Positions 6,590 through 13,317 of a stretch of DNA of 14,330 nt are shown piece after piece (positions within the stretch are counted from its first letter, which is position 1; each line of letters opens with the position of its first letter). The stretch covers positions 1 to 14,330 of the forward strand of contig NZQO01000161.1 in assembly GCA_002693605.1 (NCBI GenBank), read 5' to 3'. The DNA comes from Flavobacteriaceae bacterium. Its GTDB lineage: Bacteria; Bacteroidota; Bacteroidia; Flavobacteriales; Flavobacteriaceae. The position numbers and the translations under genes are program-made. The notes under the pieces were generated by a model, which saw nothing but the letters and a program-made list of their open reading frames with translations, did no database searches and was not told where the DNA came from.

Positions 6590-7972
6590 TCAAAGGACCG
6601 TACCGGGAAGCCATGTCACGATTACCGGGAATGCCATCAATAGGCAAACGGCGAGAAGCTGTAGCAGAACAAATGGGATAATACCGCGATAGATCGCTCC
6701 CGTCGTAACTCCAGCTGGCGCAACGCCGCGTAGATAGAATAGCGCAAAACCGAATGGTGGAGTTAAAAACGATGTTTGTAACGTCACTCCGACCATGACA
6801 CCGAACCAGATAGGGTCCACGTCCATTTGAAAGATAACCGGCCCGACGATGGGGATCGTGATCAGGACGATTTCGGCGTATTCCAGAAAGAATCCCATTA
6901 CGAACATCAAGATCAGCACAAATGCGATGGCACCAATGCGGCCCCCTGGCAATGAGGTCAAGATACGCTCGACCAGCTCGTCCCCGCCAAAGCCGCGGAA
7001 CACCAGAGAAAATATAGAGGCGCCGATAAAGATCATGAAAATCATGCTCGTGACGATCAGAGCAGAGCGCGTGATTTGTGTCAAAACCGGAAGAGACAGC
7101 CGACCCTTGAAAGCCGCAATCACTAGGGCTCCGGCAGCGCCCACACCAGCCGCCTCGGTGGGGGTAGCAATACCCGAGAGGATCGATCCAAGAACGATGA
7201 GGATCAGACACAAGGCCGGCAGCATGACTATCGCAAGCCGCCAGATCGACGTGCGCGAGCCTACTGTTTGCATCGGCGGGCAGGTACGCGGACAAAAGAT
7301 AGCAAGTAATAGCAGGTAGGCCGCATATATTCCCACCAGCATCAATCCTGGCAGCAACGCGCCCGCAAAGAGGTCAATAATGCTTAGGGGATCAAAGCCG
7401 AAATTGCCCGCTTCCTGCATCGCCTTTAGATATGCGCTTGATAGCTGATCACCAAGGATGATCAACAGGATCGAGGGCGGTATAATTTGCCCGAGTGTGC
7501 CACTGGCACAGATTATGCCGGTCGCCAGTGGTACGCTATACCCATTCCGGATCATCGTGGGCAGAGACAGTAGCCCCATGGTGACTACTGTTGCGCCGAC
7601 GATACCAGTAGAGGCTGCCAACAGCATTCCAACAATCAACACACCAAAACCGAGGCCGCCGTTAACTTGCCTGAATGCCAAACCGATGGCTTCCAACATT
7701 TCTTCAGCTATGCGAGATTTTTCCAGCACCACGCCCATAAACACGAACAACAAGATTGCCACCAGCACCTCATTCGTCATCACGCCGTAGACGCGCGACG
7801 GAAGGAACCCGAGGATTGAGGTATCAAATACGCCCGCCATCGCCCCGATCATGGCAAAACCGAATGCACCGCCCGCCAGCGCGAAAGCGACGGGGTACCC
7901 CAAGAGTACGATGGTGATGACCCCGATAAACATCGTGATACTAAGAATATCGTTGAGGAACAGCTCAGGCAT
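6590..7972 (-). CDS. dctM: TRAP transporter large permease (DctM type)
   Basis: 460 residues, almost wholly hydrophobic, with the dozen or so membrane spans of TRAP large subunits. Landmarks are LLGYPVAFALAGGAFGFAMI (about 22-41), AASTGIVGATVVTMGLLSLP, GTLGQIIPPSILLIILGDQL, GIATPTEAAGVGAAGALVIA and TLQTSFLTPPFGFALFYLRG. The IPPS and TPTEA motifs are diagnostic. The IIPPSILLIILGDQL version belongs to the mannitol/chloroaromatic-type group (COG4664), matching the TakP-like binding protein in the same operon. It moves solute with sodium ions across the inner membrane. The start is ATG 7972 with GGAG 7 bp upstream; longer alternatives would extend far into dctQ. The 8-bp overlap with dctQ implies coupled translation. 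It is the last gene of the operon. Confidence 0.95.
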   Translation of the reverse strand: MPELFLNDILSITMFIGVITIVLLGYPVAFALAGGAFGFAMIGAMAGVFDTSILGFLPSRVYGVMTNEVLVAILLFVFMGVVLEKSRIAEEMLEAIGLAFRQVNGGLGFGVLIVGMLLAASTGIVGATVVTMGLLSLPTMIRNGYSVPLATGIICASGTLGQIIPPSILLIILGDQLSSAYLKAMQEAGNFGFDPLSIIDLFAGALLPGLMLVGIYAAYLLLLAIFCPRTCPPMQTVGSRTSIWRLAIVMLPALCLILIVLGSILSGIATPTEAAGVGAAGALVIAAFKGRLSLPVLTQITRSALIVTSMIFMIFIGASIFSLVFRGFGGDELVERILTSLPGGRIGAIAFVLILMFVMGFFLEYAEIVLITIPIVGPVIFQMDVDPIWFGVMVGVTLQTSFLTPPFGFALFYLRGVAPAGVTTGAIYRGIIPFVLLQLLAVCLLMAFPVIVTWLPGTVL

Positions 7973-8486
7973 CAGGTGTCTCCGGCGAAGTATCGTCACC
8001 GCCGGTTGCCGCGCGATAGGCAAGGCAAATGCCTTGAAGAATTAGCAACGCGCAGGTCACCGGTATCACTGTTTTGAGCAGGAAAACACCTGGCAAGCCT
8101 CCGCTTTGATGCGAACCTTCGAGACGCGACCAAGAATCTGCGACAAAAGGCAAAGAAGTATAAAATATCCAGCCCATAATTGGGATCAGCAGCAGGTAGC
8201 TGCCCAGCACATCGACCCCACGTCGGTAGCGCGGACCGACATGGCCATAAATGACATCGACGCGTACGTGGCCGTGGTGTTTGAGTGTGTAAGCGGCGCC
8301 CAGCATGAAAGCGCAGGCATGACAATAAACGTAAAGTTCCTGCAAAGACGCCCAGCCAAGTCCAAAAACGTAGCGCAGCACCACGACGGCGCAAACGAGT
8401 AGCACCACAGCCAATGTAAGCCACGCCACGATTCTGCCCGACCATTCGACCAGCCATTCGATACCTGTGATGAGGCGCTCAATCAT
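7965..8486 (-). CDS. dctQ: TRAP transporter small permease (DctQ type)
   Basis: 173 residues with four expected spans: about 18-38 (IVAWLTLAVVLLVCAVVVLR), 45-65, 93-113 (YLLLIPIMGWIFYTSLPF) and 135-155 (LLKTVIPVTCALLILQGICLAY). The sequence RYVFGLGWASLQELYVYCHA is the standard DctQ pattern (R-Y-x-F ... W-x-x-E-L), and HHGHVRVDVIY is the conserved segment after the second span. It forms the membrane complex with DctM. ATG 8486 is chosen over the adjacent TTG 8489. The start lies 3 bp after the hydrolase stop codon and the end overlaps dctM by 8 bp, so all these genes should be made from one transcript. Confidence 0.93.
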   Translation of the reverse strand: MIERLITGIEWLVEWSGRIVAWLTLAVVLLVCAVVVLRYVFGLGWASLQELYVYCHACAFMLGAAYTLKHHGHVRVDVIYGHVGPRYRRGVDVLGSYLLLIPIMGWIFYTSLPFVADSWSRLEGSHQSGGLPGVFLLKTVIPVTCALLILQGICLAYRAATGGDDTSPETPDA

Positions 8487-8489
8487 CAA

Positions 8490-9356
8490 TTATGCCTGAC
8501 GTTTTAGGCCGTTATAGAGCGTGGGTCTGCGCTGTTCGTTCAATGGCCACCAGCTGCGCACCTGCCGGACATTATCCAGATTGATCACCGTCGTGATACA
8601 GCATTCACGATCGGGCGCCTGTGCAAGTGTAACGCCCCACGGATCAACTACCATGGAGCGGCCTACAAACCCGATTGGTGCAGTGTCTAATGTGCCGAAC
8701 ATGCCCGATCCGATGACAAAATATTGGTTGTCTGTCGCACGTGCACGCAGCAGAAACTCCCAGTGGTCGGCGCGAGGGGCGAGGAATGCTGTGGGAACCA
8801 CGACGATCTCAGCCCCTTTTAGCGCGTAATTCAAGAATATCTCGGGAAACCGCAGGTCCGAGCATATAGCGACGCCGATCTTGCATTGTTTCGTCTCAGC
8901 CATCACCAACTCGCTACCCGCAGTCACTTTTTCGGACTCGTGAACGTGGGGAATGTCCGGCCGACTGAGTGGATCGAACAAATGCGATTTTCGGTACTTG
9001 ATCTGGATCTTACCCGAGGGGTCAATGACGGGGGCGGTGTTATGTATCGCCCCATCCTGACCCCGCTCATATAATGAGCCGACAATCGTCATGCCGTACT
9101 CGGCAGCCTTTGCAGCTATGCGGTCCGTAGTAGGCCCAGGGATCTCTTCTGCGATCACCTTATAGGTTTCATTGTCACCCAGCCCGGTACCGGTAAATGT
9201 TTCCGGCAACACGACCAGATCCGACCCGCGTCGGCCCGCAACATCGAGAAAATCCAGAATCTTCTGAATGTTCCCCTCCTTGTCGCGGTCGCTCGCGTTG
9301 ATCTGAATGACAGAAACGATCATCTCTCTTTCGGTGGATTGGGCCATCTCATTCAT
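8490..9356 (-). CDS. Carbon-nitrogen hydrolase of the nitrilase superfamily (Nit/omega-amidase-like)
   Basis: 288 residues with the complete Glu-Lys-Cys triad: Glu52 in VVLPETFTG, Lys123 in KYRKSHLFD and Cys165 in GVAICSDLRFPEIF. The segment HWEFLLRARATDNQYFVIGSG is typical of Nit1/Nit2-like amidases, which cleave amides such as 2-oxoglutaramate or deaminated glutathione, and the C-S-D-L-R-F-P-E form favours an amidase over a true nitrilase. It is a cytoplasmic protein with no signal peptide. Its ATG overlaps the stop of the TRAP binding-protein gene (ATGA, 9353-9356), and the permease gene follows 3 bp after its own stop. The enzyme is therefore probably co-produced with the transporter and acts on the imported compound. 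In-frame ATGs at 9347 and 9323 are possible alternative starts. Family certain; substrate inferred only. Confidence 0.9.
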   Translation of the reverse strand: MNEMAQSTEREMIVSVIQINASDRDKEGNIQKILDFLDVAGRRGSDLVVLPETFTGTGLGDNETYKVIAEEIPGPTTDRIAAKAAEYGMTIVGSLYERGQDGAIHNTAPVIDPSGKIQIKYRKSHLFDPLSRPDIPHVHESEKVTAGSELVMAETKQCKIGVAICSDLRFPEIFLNYALKGAEIVVVPTAFLAPRADHWEFLLRARATDNQYFVIGSGMFGTLDTAPIGFVGRSMVVDPWGVTLAQAPDRECCITTVINLDNVRQVRSWWPLNEQRRPTLYNGLKRQA

Positions 9357-10438
9357 TCGAAGTCACCGTAATCGAGCGCTCGGGCTTCTTGATAGGCCAA
9401 CTCAGACAGCTTAGACCATTGCAACGCATCCTTGCGGAATGCGATGATCGAATCCAACACCTTTCGGCTTAGCGGATCTTGATCTGCGATGGCGGTAATC
9501 GTTTCCACCGACAGCTTGCCAAGACCGACGAGTACCTCGTCGTTAAACCTGCGTAATTCAACACCATGTTTTTCCACCAGCGTTGCCAGTGCTTGATTGT
9601 TGCGCGCGACATAGCCGCTAAGCAGCCGCTCGTTCAGCGCAGCTGAACATTGCTGAAGGATCGTTTTCAAATCGTCGTCCAAACTCTCCCACGCCGACAG
9701 GTTCACGAAATTATCCAATACAGTCGTCGGCTCGTGCCAGCCAGGATAGTAGTAATAGCTGGCCGCCTTATAAAGCCCCCCAGCAAGGTCGTTGTAAGGG
9801 CCGACCCAATCCGCCGCATCGATATTACCTGTACTGAGAGCTGTCAGCGCCTCAGATCCCGGTACTAACATGACGTTCGCCCCAGCGGCCTTCATCACTT
9901 CGCCACCCAAACCAGGAATGCGGATTTTAAGGCCCTCGAAATCAGCGAGAGAGTTGATTTCTTTGTTGTACCAGCCCCCCATTTGCACGCCAGTATTGCC
10001 GCCAAGCATGAACTTGCAGTTCATTTCGCTGTAAACCTCATCAGCCAGCGCCTGACCGTCGCCATATCGATACCAAGCGTTCATTTCCTGCGTCGTCATG
10101 CCAAAGGGCATACCGGCTAGAAACTGTGCAGCTGGGACTTTACCCTTCCAGTAATAAGGTGCGCCGTGCCCCATTTCGGCCGAGCCGCCGCTTACGGCAT
10201 CCATTATCTCCAGCGATGGAACCAATTCCCCGGCTCCATAAATTTTTAGAGACAAACGTCCATTAGTTGCCGCGGCAACCTGCTTTGTAAAGTCCTCGAT
10301 TTCACCCCACACGCCGGGCAAACCTTTTGGCCAGAAGCTGAGAAATTTCCATTCCTTACGACCTTGCGAAATAGCCGGCGTTGACAACGCGCCGCCGCCA
10401 ATTGTAGCCGCTCCGGCCAGAAACAGTCTGCGCTTCAT
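9353..10438 (-). CDS. dctP: TRAP transporter substrate-binding protein, TakP/DctP-like
   Basis: 361 residues. The N-terminus MKRRLFLAGAATIGGG followed by STPAISQG has a Tat-type or twin-Arg-like signal peptide with likely cleavage after about residue 25, so the protein acts in the periplasm. The segments GAGELVPSLEIMDAV (68-82), GGNTGVQMGGWYNKEINS (146-163), DAADWVGPYND (208-217) and SYYYYPGWHEP (227-237) closely follow the 2-oxoacid-binding TakP of Rhodobacter sphaeroides, as recalled. Gln152, Arg173, Trp211 and Glu236 lie in the conserved ligand- and cation-site segments of that family. A 2-oxo acid or related carboxylate is thus the likely ligand. ATG 10438 is supported by GGAGGAG at 10445-10451, spaced 6 nt. 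It is the first gene of the operon, and a LysR gene is transcribed divergently 138 bp away. Confidence 0.93.
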   Translation of the reverse strand: MKRRLFLAGAATIGGGALSTPAISQGRKEWKFLSFWPKGLPGVWGEIEDFTKQVAAATNGRLSLKIYGAGELVPSLEIMDAVSGGSAEMGHGAPYYWKGKVPAAQFLAGMPFGMTTQEMNAWYRYGDGQALADEVYSEMNCKFMLGGNTGVQMGGWYNKEINSLADFEGLKIRIPGLGGEVMKAAGANVMLVPGSEALTALSTGNIDAADWVGPYNDLAGGLYKAASYYYYPGWHEPTTVLDNFVNLSAWESLDDDLKTILQQCSAALNERLLSGYVARNNQALATLVEKHGVELRRFNDEVLVGLGKLSVETITAIADQDPLSRKVLDSIIAFRKDALQWSKLSELAYQEARALDYGDFE

Positions 10439-10444
10439 GGTGTT

Positions 10445-10451
10445 CTCCTCC
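10445..10451 (-). promoter_or_regulatory. Strong ribosome binding site of the TRAP operon
   Basis: The minus strand reads GGAGGAG, 6 nt before ATG 10438. This fixes the start and rules out the upstream in-frame codons back to 10513. Confidence 0.85.
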
Positions 10452-10529
10452 AAATCGGGACACGCCCCATCAATCTTTCCACTACGATTGCAAAGAGATC
10501 GAACGCCGTCCAATATCGTTTTTCAATGC

Positions 10530-10552
10530 ATTGATCGCAAAGTGCGATCAAT
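10530..10552. promoter_or_regulatory. Palindromic LysR-type operator between TRAP operon and regulator
   Basis: Arms ATTGATCGCA (10530-10539) and TGCGATCAAT (10543-10552) are perfect inverted repeats around AAG. The inner part fits the LysR consensus T-N11-A (T10535 to A10547). It lies 24 bp before the lysR ATG and about 91 bp before the TRAP start, as expected for a recognition site that serves both self-repression and activation of the divergent operon. A related but imperfect GATTGCAAAGAGATC at 10486-10500, nearer the TRAP genes, could be a weaker activation site. Confidence 0.75.
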
Positions 10553-10576
10553 CGAAAGCGCAAATTGGGATTTATC

Positions 10577-11488
10577 ATGCAGTCTCTTCGGTTGGAGCGG
10601 TTCTTGAAAGTAGCTGACAAGCTAAATTTTCGCGCGGCCGCGCAGGAACTGAATCTGGCGCAGCCCGCTCTTAGTCGTTCGATCGCGGAACTTGAAAATG
10701 ATCTCGGCACGCTGTTGTTCGTCCGAGAAGGGCGCCGCGTATTTCTCACACCGGCAGGAGAGGTTCTACAACGCGAAGGCACGAAAGCACTCCATCAACT
10801 GAACCGCGCCGAAGAACTGACACGCATCGCCGCCGCGGGTGGCGCAGGAAAATTGCGGATCGGTTACGGGGTTTTTGCTTCGTTTGGGCCAATATCCGAG
10901 ATCATTCTTGAGTACAACCGGCTCTATCCGATGTCGTCGGTGCGACTATTTAATCTCTCTACGACCGACCAGTTGACTCAGATCACCGCTGGGCAAATAG
11001 ATCTCGGGTTTGCCTTCTCATTAGCCTGCATACCCCCATGGCAATCGCGTCGCGTATCACATGAGGACTACGTGCTGCTAGCATCTCGCCAACACCCCTT
11101 GGCCCTACGCAAGTCGGTTGCTCTCGCAGAACTGGCCAGCGAGCGGTTCGTTCTCGGGAACAGAGATCGCTGGGGGCCTTACCGCAACATGATTGATGGA
11201 CTATGCTCGCACAAAGGCTTCTTGCCCAATGTGGTGGACGAAGCCGACGACCTACCTATTCTCATGGCTTTGTTATCATCGGGCATCGGTATCGCCTTGC
11301 ACGGCGCGGCAATCCGTCAATCGCTACCACCAGGGATTGTCGCAATCCCCATTGATGACGTGAATGAGACCATCGATATTAGCCTTGTTTGGAACGAAGA
11401 CGCCGATGAGGCAAACCCGTTGATCCGCAATTTCATTGCTGTCGCCGACACTGTGCTCGCAAATGCGTCCCGCGCATTTGATCAATAA
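10577..11488 (+). CDS. LysR-family transcriptional regulator
   Basis: 303 residues. The N-terminal winged helix-turn-helix covers about 1-60: RLERFLKVADKLNFRAAAQE, LNLAQPALSRSIAELENDLG and LFVREGRRVFLTPAGE, the standard LysR signature. The effector-binding domain follows from about 85 (KLRIGYGVFASFGPISEIIL) and includes QITAGQIDLGFAF and LPILMALLSSGIGIALHG. It probably senses the imported compound or a product and controls the divergent TRAP/hydrolase operon, and it likely regulates itself through the palindrome just upstream. ATG 10577 is chosen over TTG 10565: the LysR domain usually begins with few residues before the first helix. GGGA at 10567-10570 is a modest ribosome site. Function as local regulator is inferred from position; the family is certain. 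Confidence 0.94.
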   Translation: MQSLRLERFLKVADKLNFRAAAQELNLAQPALSRSIAELENDLGTLLFVREGRRVFLTPAGEVLQREGTKALHQLNRAEELTRIAAAGGAGKLRIGYGVFASFGPISEIILEYNRLYPMSSVRLFNLSTTDQLTQITAGQIDLGFAFSLACIPPWQSRRVSHEDYVLLASRQHPLALRKSVALAELASERFVLGNRDRWGPYRNMIDGLCSHKGFLPNVVDEADDLPILMALLSSGIGIALHGAAIRQSLPPGIVAIPIDDVNETIDISLVWNEDADEANPLIRNFIAVADTVLANASRAFDQ

Positions 11489-11705
11489 ATGCCAGCGATC
11501 TACTTCTCCTACTCGGCTTTGTTGTTGCTCAACGAAGCGATTCTGGCGACGGTCGTCGCGCAGGGGGATGGTCGCGAACTGCGCCAGATCCGTCTGTTCG
11601 AAGAGACCCGGAAGGCGAGCGGGCGGTATATCGATCAGTAGATCGGAGATCTTACATACCTGTTTCACAACGATCGCCACCTCGGCGTCCACGAGGCTCT
11701 ATTCA
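11489..11705 (+). pseudogene. Unrecognised broken reading frame after lysR
   Basis: Directly after the lysR stop, in the same frame, ATG 11489 opens 50 codons ending RKASGRYIDQ and a TAG at 11639-11641. The frame then continues as IGDLTYLFHNDRHLGVHEALF up to about 11700, with amino-acid composition that looks like one continuous soluble domain. The first part contains SYSALLLLNEAILATVVAQG and ELRQIRLFEETR. I read this as the end of an older gene with a nonsense change (probably CAG to TAG), or as a 50-residue protein. I do not recognise the family. No ribosome site precedes the ATG. It converges on scpB. Confidence 0.4.
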
Positions 11706-12299
11706 CTACGCATCACCCACGCCCGCATCCGCCAATTGCTCGCGATCCGGCAGATCGGCCAGTGTCTCGAGATCGAAGGCCACGAGGAACTGTTCGGTCG
11801 TCACGAACGTATAGGGCGCGCCGCGGCGGGGGGATCGTGGTCCGGTGCCGATGAGCTCTCGCGCGTGCAGCCGGCCGATCAGTTCGCGGTTGATCTCCTT
11901 GCCAAAGATGTCCTTGAGCCCGTCGCGGGTGATTGGCTGGTGATAGGCGATGGCGGCCAGCACGGCGATGTCGAATTCATTCAGATCGACGCGCTGATCG
12001 CCCAGATCCGCCGCCGCGCGGATCGCCGGCGCATAGGCCGGTCGCGTCCGCAACATCCAGGCGTCAGCGACGCAGGCAATTTCATAAGGACGATCGGTCA
12101 ATACCTCCGCCAGATCCCCGATGAGCAGGTCGACCGACACCCCCTGCCCCACCACCCGCGCCAGATCCTCGCGCGGCACCGGCGTGGCGGAGGCAAAGAG
12201 CACCGCTTCGATCCGCCGCAGCCATTCCCGCCAGCGTAGCTCTGACGGCAGATTGGGTAACTCGCGGTCTAGCTCGGGTTCGGGCCTGTCCTTCGCCAT
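11706..12299 (-). CDS. scpB: ScpB-family condensin accessory protein (orphan)
   Basis: 197 residues, close to normal ScpB length. The first winged-helix domain begins IEAVLFASATPVPREDLARV (30-49) and the second holds EFDIAVLAAIAYHQPITRDG (108-127). The C-terminus RRGAPYTFVTTEQFLVAFDL then ETLADLP (158-184) is diagnostic for ScpB. ScpB normally joins the kleisin ScpA and bridges SMC heads in chromosome segregation. Here neither scpA nor smc is nearby. Instead the gene starts 2 bp after the DUF1403 stop, so the two are co-transcribed. It may be a plasmid-specific paralogue that works with host SMC-ScpA, or it may have another DNA-related role. Family secure, role inferred. Confidence 0.92.
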   Translation of the reverse strand: MAKDRPEPELDRELPNLPSELRWREWLRRIEAVLFASATPVPREDLARVVGQGVSVDLLIGDLAEVLTDRPYEIACVADAWMLRTRPAYAPAIRAAADLGDQRVDLNEFDIAVLAAIAYHQPITRDGLKDIFGKEINRELIGRLHARELIGTGPRSPRRGAPYTFVTTEQFLVAFDLETLADLPDREQLADAGVGDA

Positions 12300-12301
12300 C
12301 T

Positions 12302-13192
12302 TTATATCCCGTACAGCCGAAAGCTCTCGCGACCCGTCAGCTCGCGCACCCCGCCGAGATCGACCAACCGATCGCAGAGCCGCCGCGCGGCGCGATCCGG
12401 CAGCGGCAAGGCCCCGGGCGTCACGGCATCACGGGTCAGGAAAATCTCGACCGCCGCCCCGGCCCCCTTGGCCCGAAGCTTGGGCGCCACCGCCTTCAGC
12501 TGCGCCGCCCGACGCGCAAGATCAGTGGCAAGGCGCAGGGCCTCACTGGCCGAGAGGAGTGCCGCGCGGTGACAGGCCAGATGCAGAGCCTCGCCGCTCC
12601 GGCGCAGATCGGCGCGTTTGAGGCCCGCGGCCAAGAGCGGCAGGCAGTGATCCCAACCAAGCGATTGGGCCAGCGCCGCATCGGCGAAGATCAGGCCCGA
12701 GGCCTCCGCCCGTGGCGCGGCGCGCAGGGCCGTCTCCAGCACCATCGCGGCTCGGGCCACCGGCCCCTGCCCCGCGCTGCCTGCGTCGAGCCACGCCGCG
12801 ATCCTCTCGGGCGCGAGCCTGGGCAACGCCCGGTGCAGCGCCCTGATCGACAGAGGCCGCTCCGCCGCCCGCTGCCAGGCCAGATAGGTCTCGCCCGCCG
12901 GGCCGGGCAGATCGCCGGGCCGCAAGAGGTGGAGCGCGTCACGCAGCTCCCCTGCCCTCTCGGACCGGCCGGAGAATGTGACACAGGCCTCCGCCGCCCG
13001 CAGCGCCAACCGGTCCCGCCACAAGGCCTGCGGCACGGCCTCTTGCCCAAAGGCCAGATGCAGCTGGCCCAGCGCCGCGCCCGACAAAAACGCCACATCT
13101 GCAAGGGTTTCCGCCCGCGCGGAGGTGACCCAATCGGGCATCCGGGGTAGGCTTGGCAGGTCGCTGATTGGATCGTGTCGGGCAAATGTCAT
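12302..13192 (-). CDS. DUF1403-family protein of unknown function
   Basis: 296 residues, rich in Ala, Leu and Arg and probably all-helical. The opening LPRMPDWVTSARAETLADVA, FLSGAALGQLHLAF, WRDRLALRAAEACV and LRPGDLPGPAGETYL are the segments by which I recognise DUF1403, a family from alphaproteobacterial plasmids and islands with no established activity. The C-terminal LVDLGGVRELTGRESFRLYG (about 276-295) looks like the end of a winged-helix DNA-binding unit. No membrane segment or signal peptide is seen. It heads a two-gene unit with scpB and diverges from a tyrosine recombinase across a 125-bp gap. There is no clear ribosome site before ATG 13192. Family naming is from memory and should be treated as probable. 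Confidence 0.78.
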   Translation of the reverse strand: MTFARHDPISDLPSLPRMPDWVTSARAETLADVAFLSGAALGQLHLAFGQEAVPQALWRDRLALRAAEACVTFSGRSERAGELRDALHLLRPGDLPGPAGETYLAWQRAAERPLSIRALHRALPRLAPERIAAWLDAGSAGQGPVARAAMVLETALRAAPRAEASGLIFADAALAQSLGWDHCLPLLAAGLKRADLRRSGEALHLACHRAALLSASEALRLATDLARRAAQLKAVAPKLRAKGAGAAVEIFLTRDAVTPGALPLPDRAARRLCDRLVDLGGVRELTGRESFRLYGI

Positions 13193-13270
13193 GCCACAAG
13201 ACTATCCCACGGCGGCGCTTTACGCCACAATATACTGTAGAAACCGCCCCAGCCTGTTGGGCGCCTTCAT

Positions 13271-13304
13271 GTCCAATACATTTGCATTATCGGACGTTAC
13301 GGAC
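13271..13304. promoter_or_regulatory. Cluster of three related half-sites in the divergent promoter region
   Basis: GTCCAATA (13271-13278), TTATCGGAC (13287-13295) and TTACGGAC (13297-13304) share the unit TTA(T)CGGAC, the first copy being inverted and imperfect. They lie 14-47 bp before the recombinase ATG and about 80 bp before the DUF1403 start. An operator or recombinase/accessory binding site is plausible; no function is shown. Confidence 0.4.
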
Positions 13305-13317
13305 TAGGCTCCGCCCC

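Noticed and set aside
6576..6600. Possible terminator GGTCC...GGACC after the large TRAP permease
   Set aside because: Only a 5-bp stem, overlapping the stop codon, with no run of T residues on the minus strand.
11436..12239. Plus-strand frame of 267 codons crossing the end of lysR and scpB
   Set aside because: It overlaps two clear genes in other frames and its translation is low-complexity Arg/Ile/Gln text with no domain.
13202..13222. Small GGCG...CGCC hairpin before the DUF1403 gene
   Set aside because: A 4-bp stem in GC-rich DNA is expected by chance.
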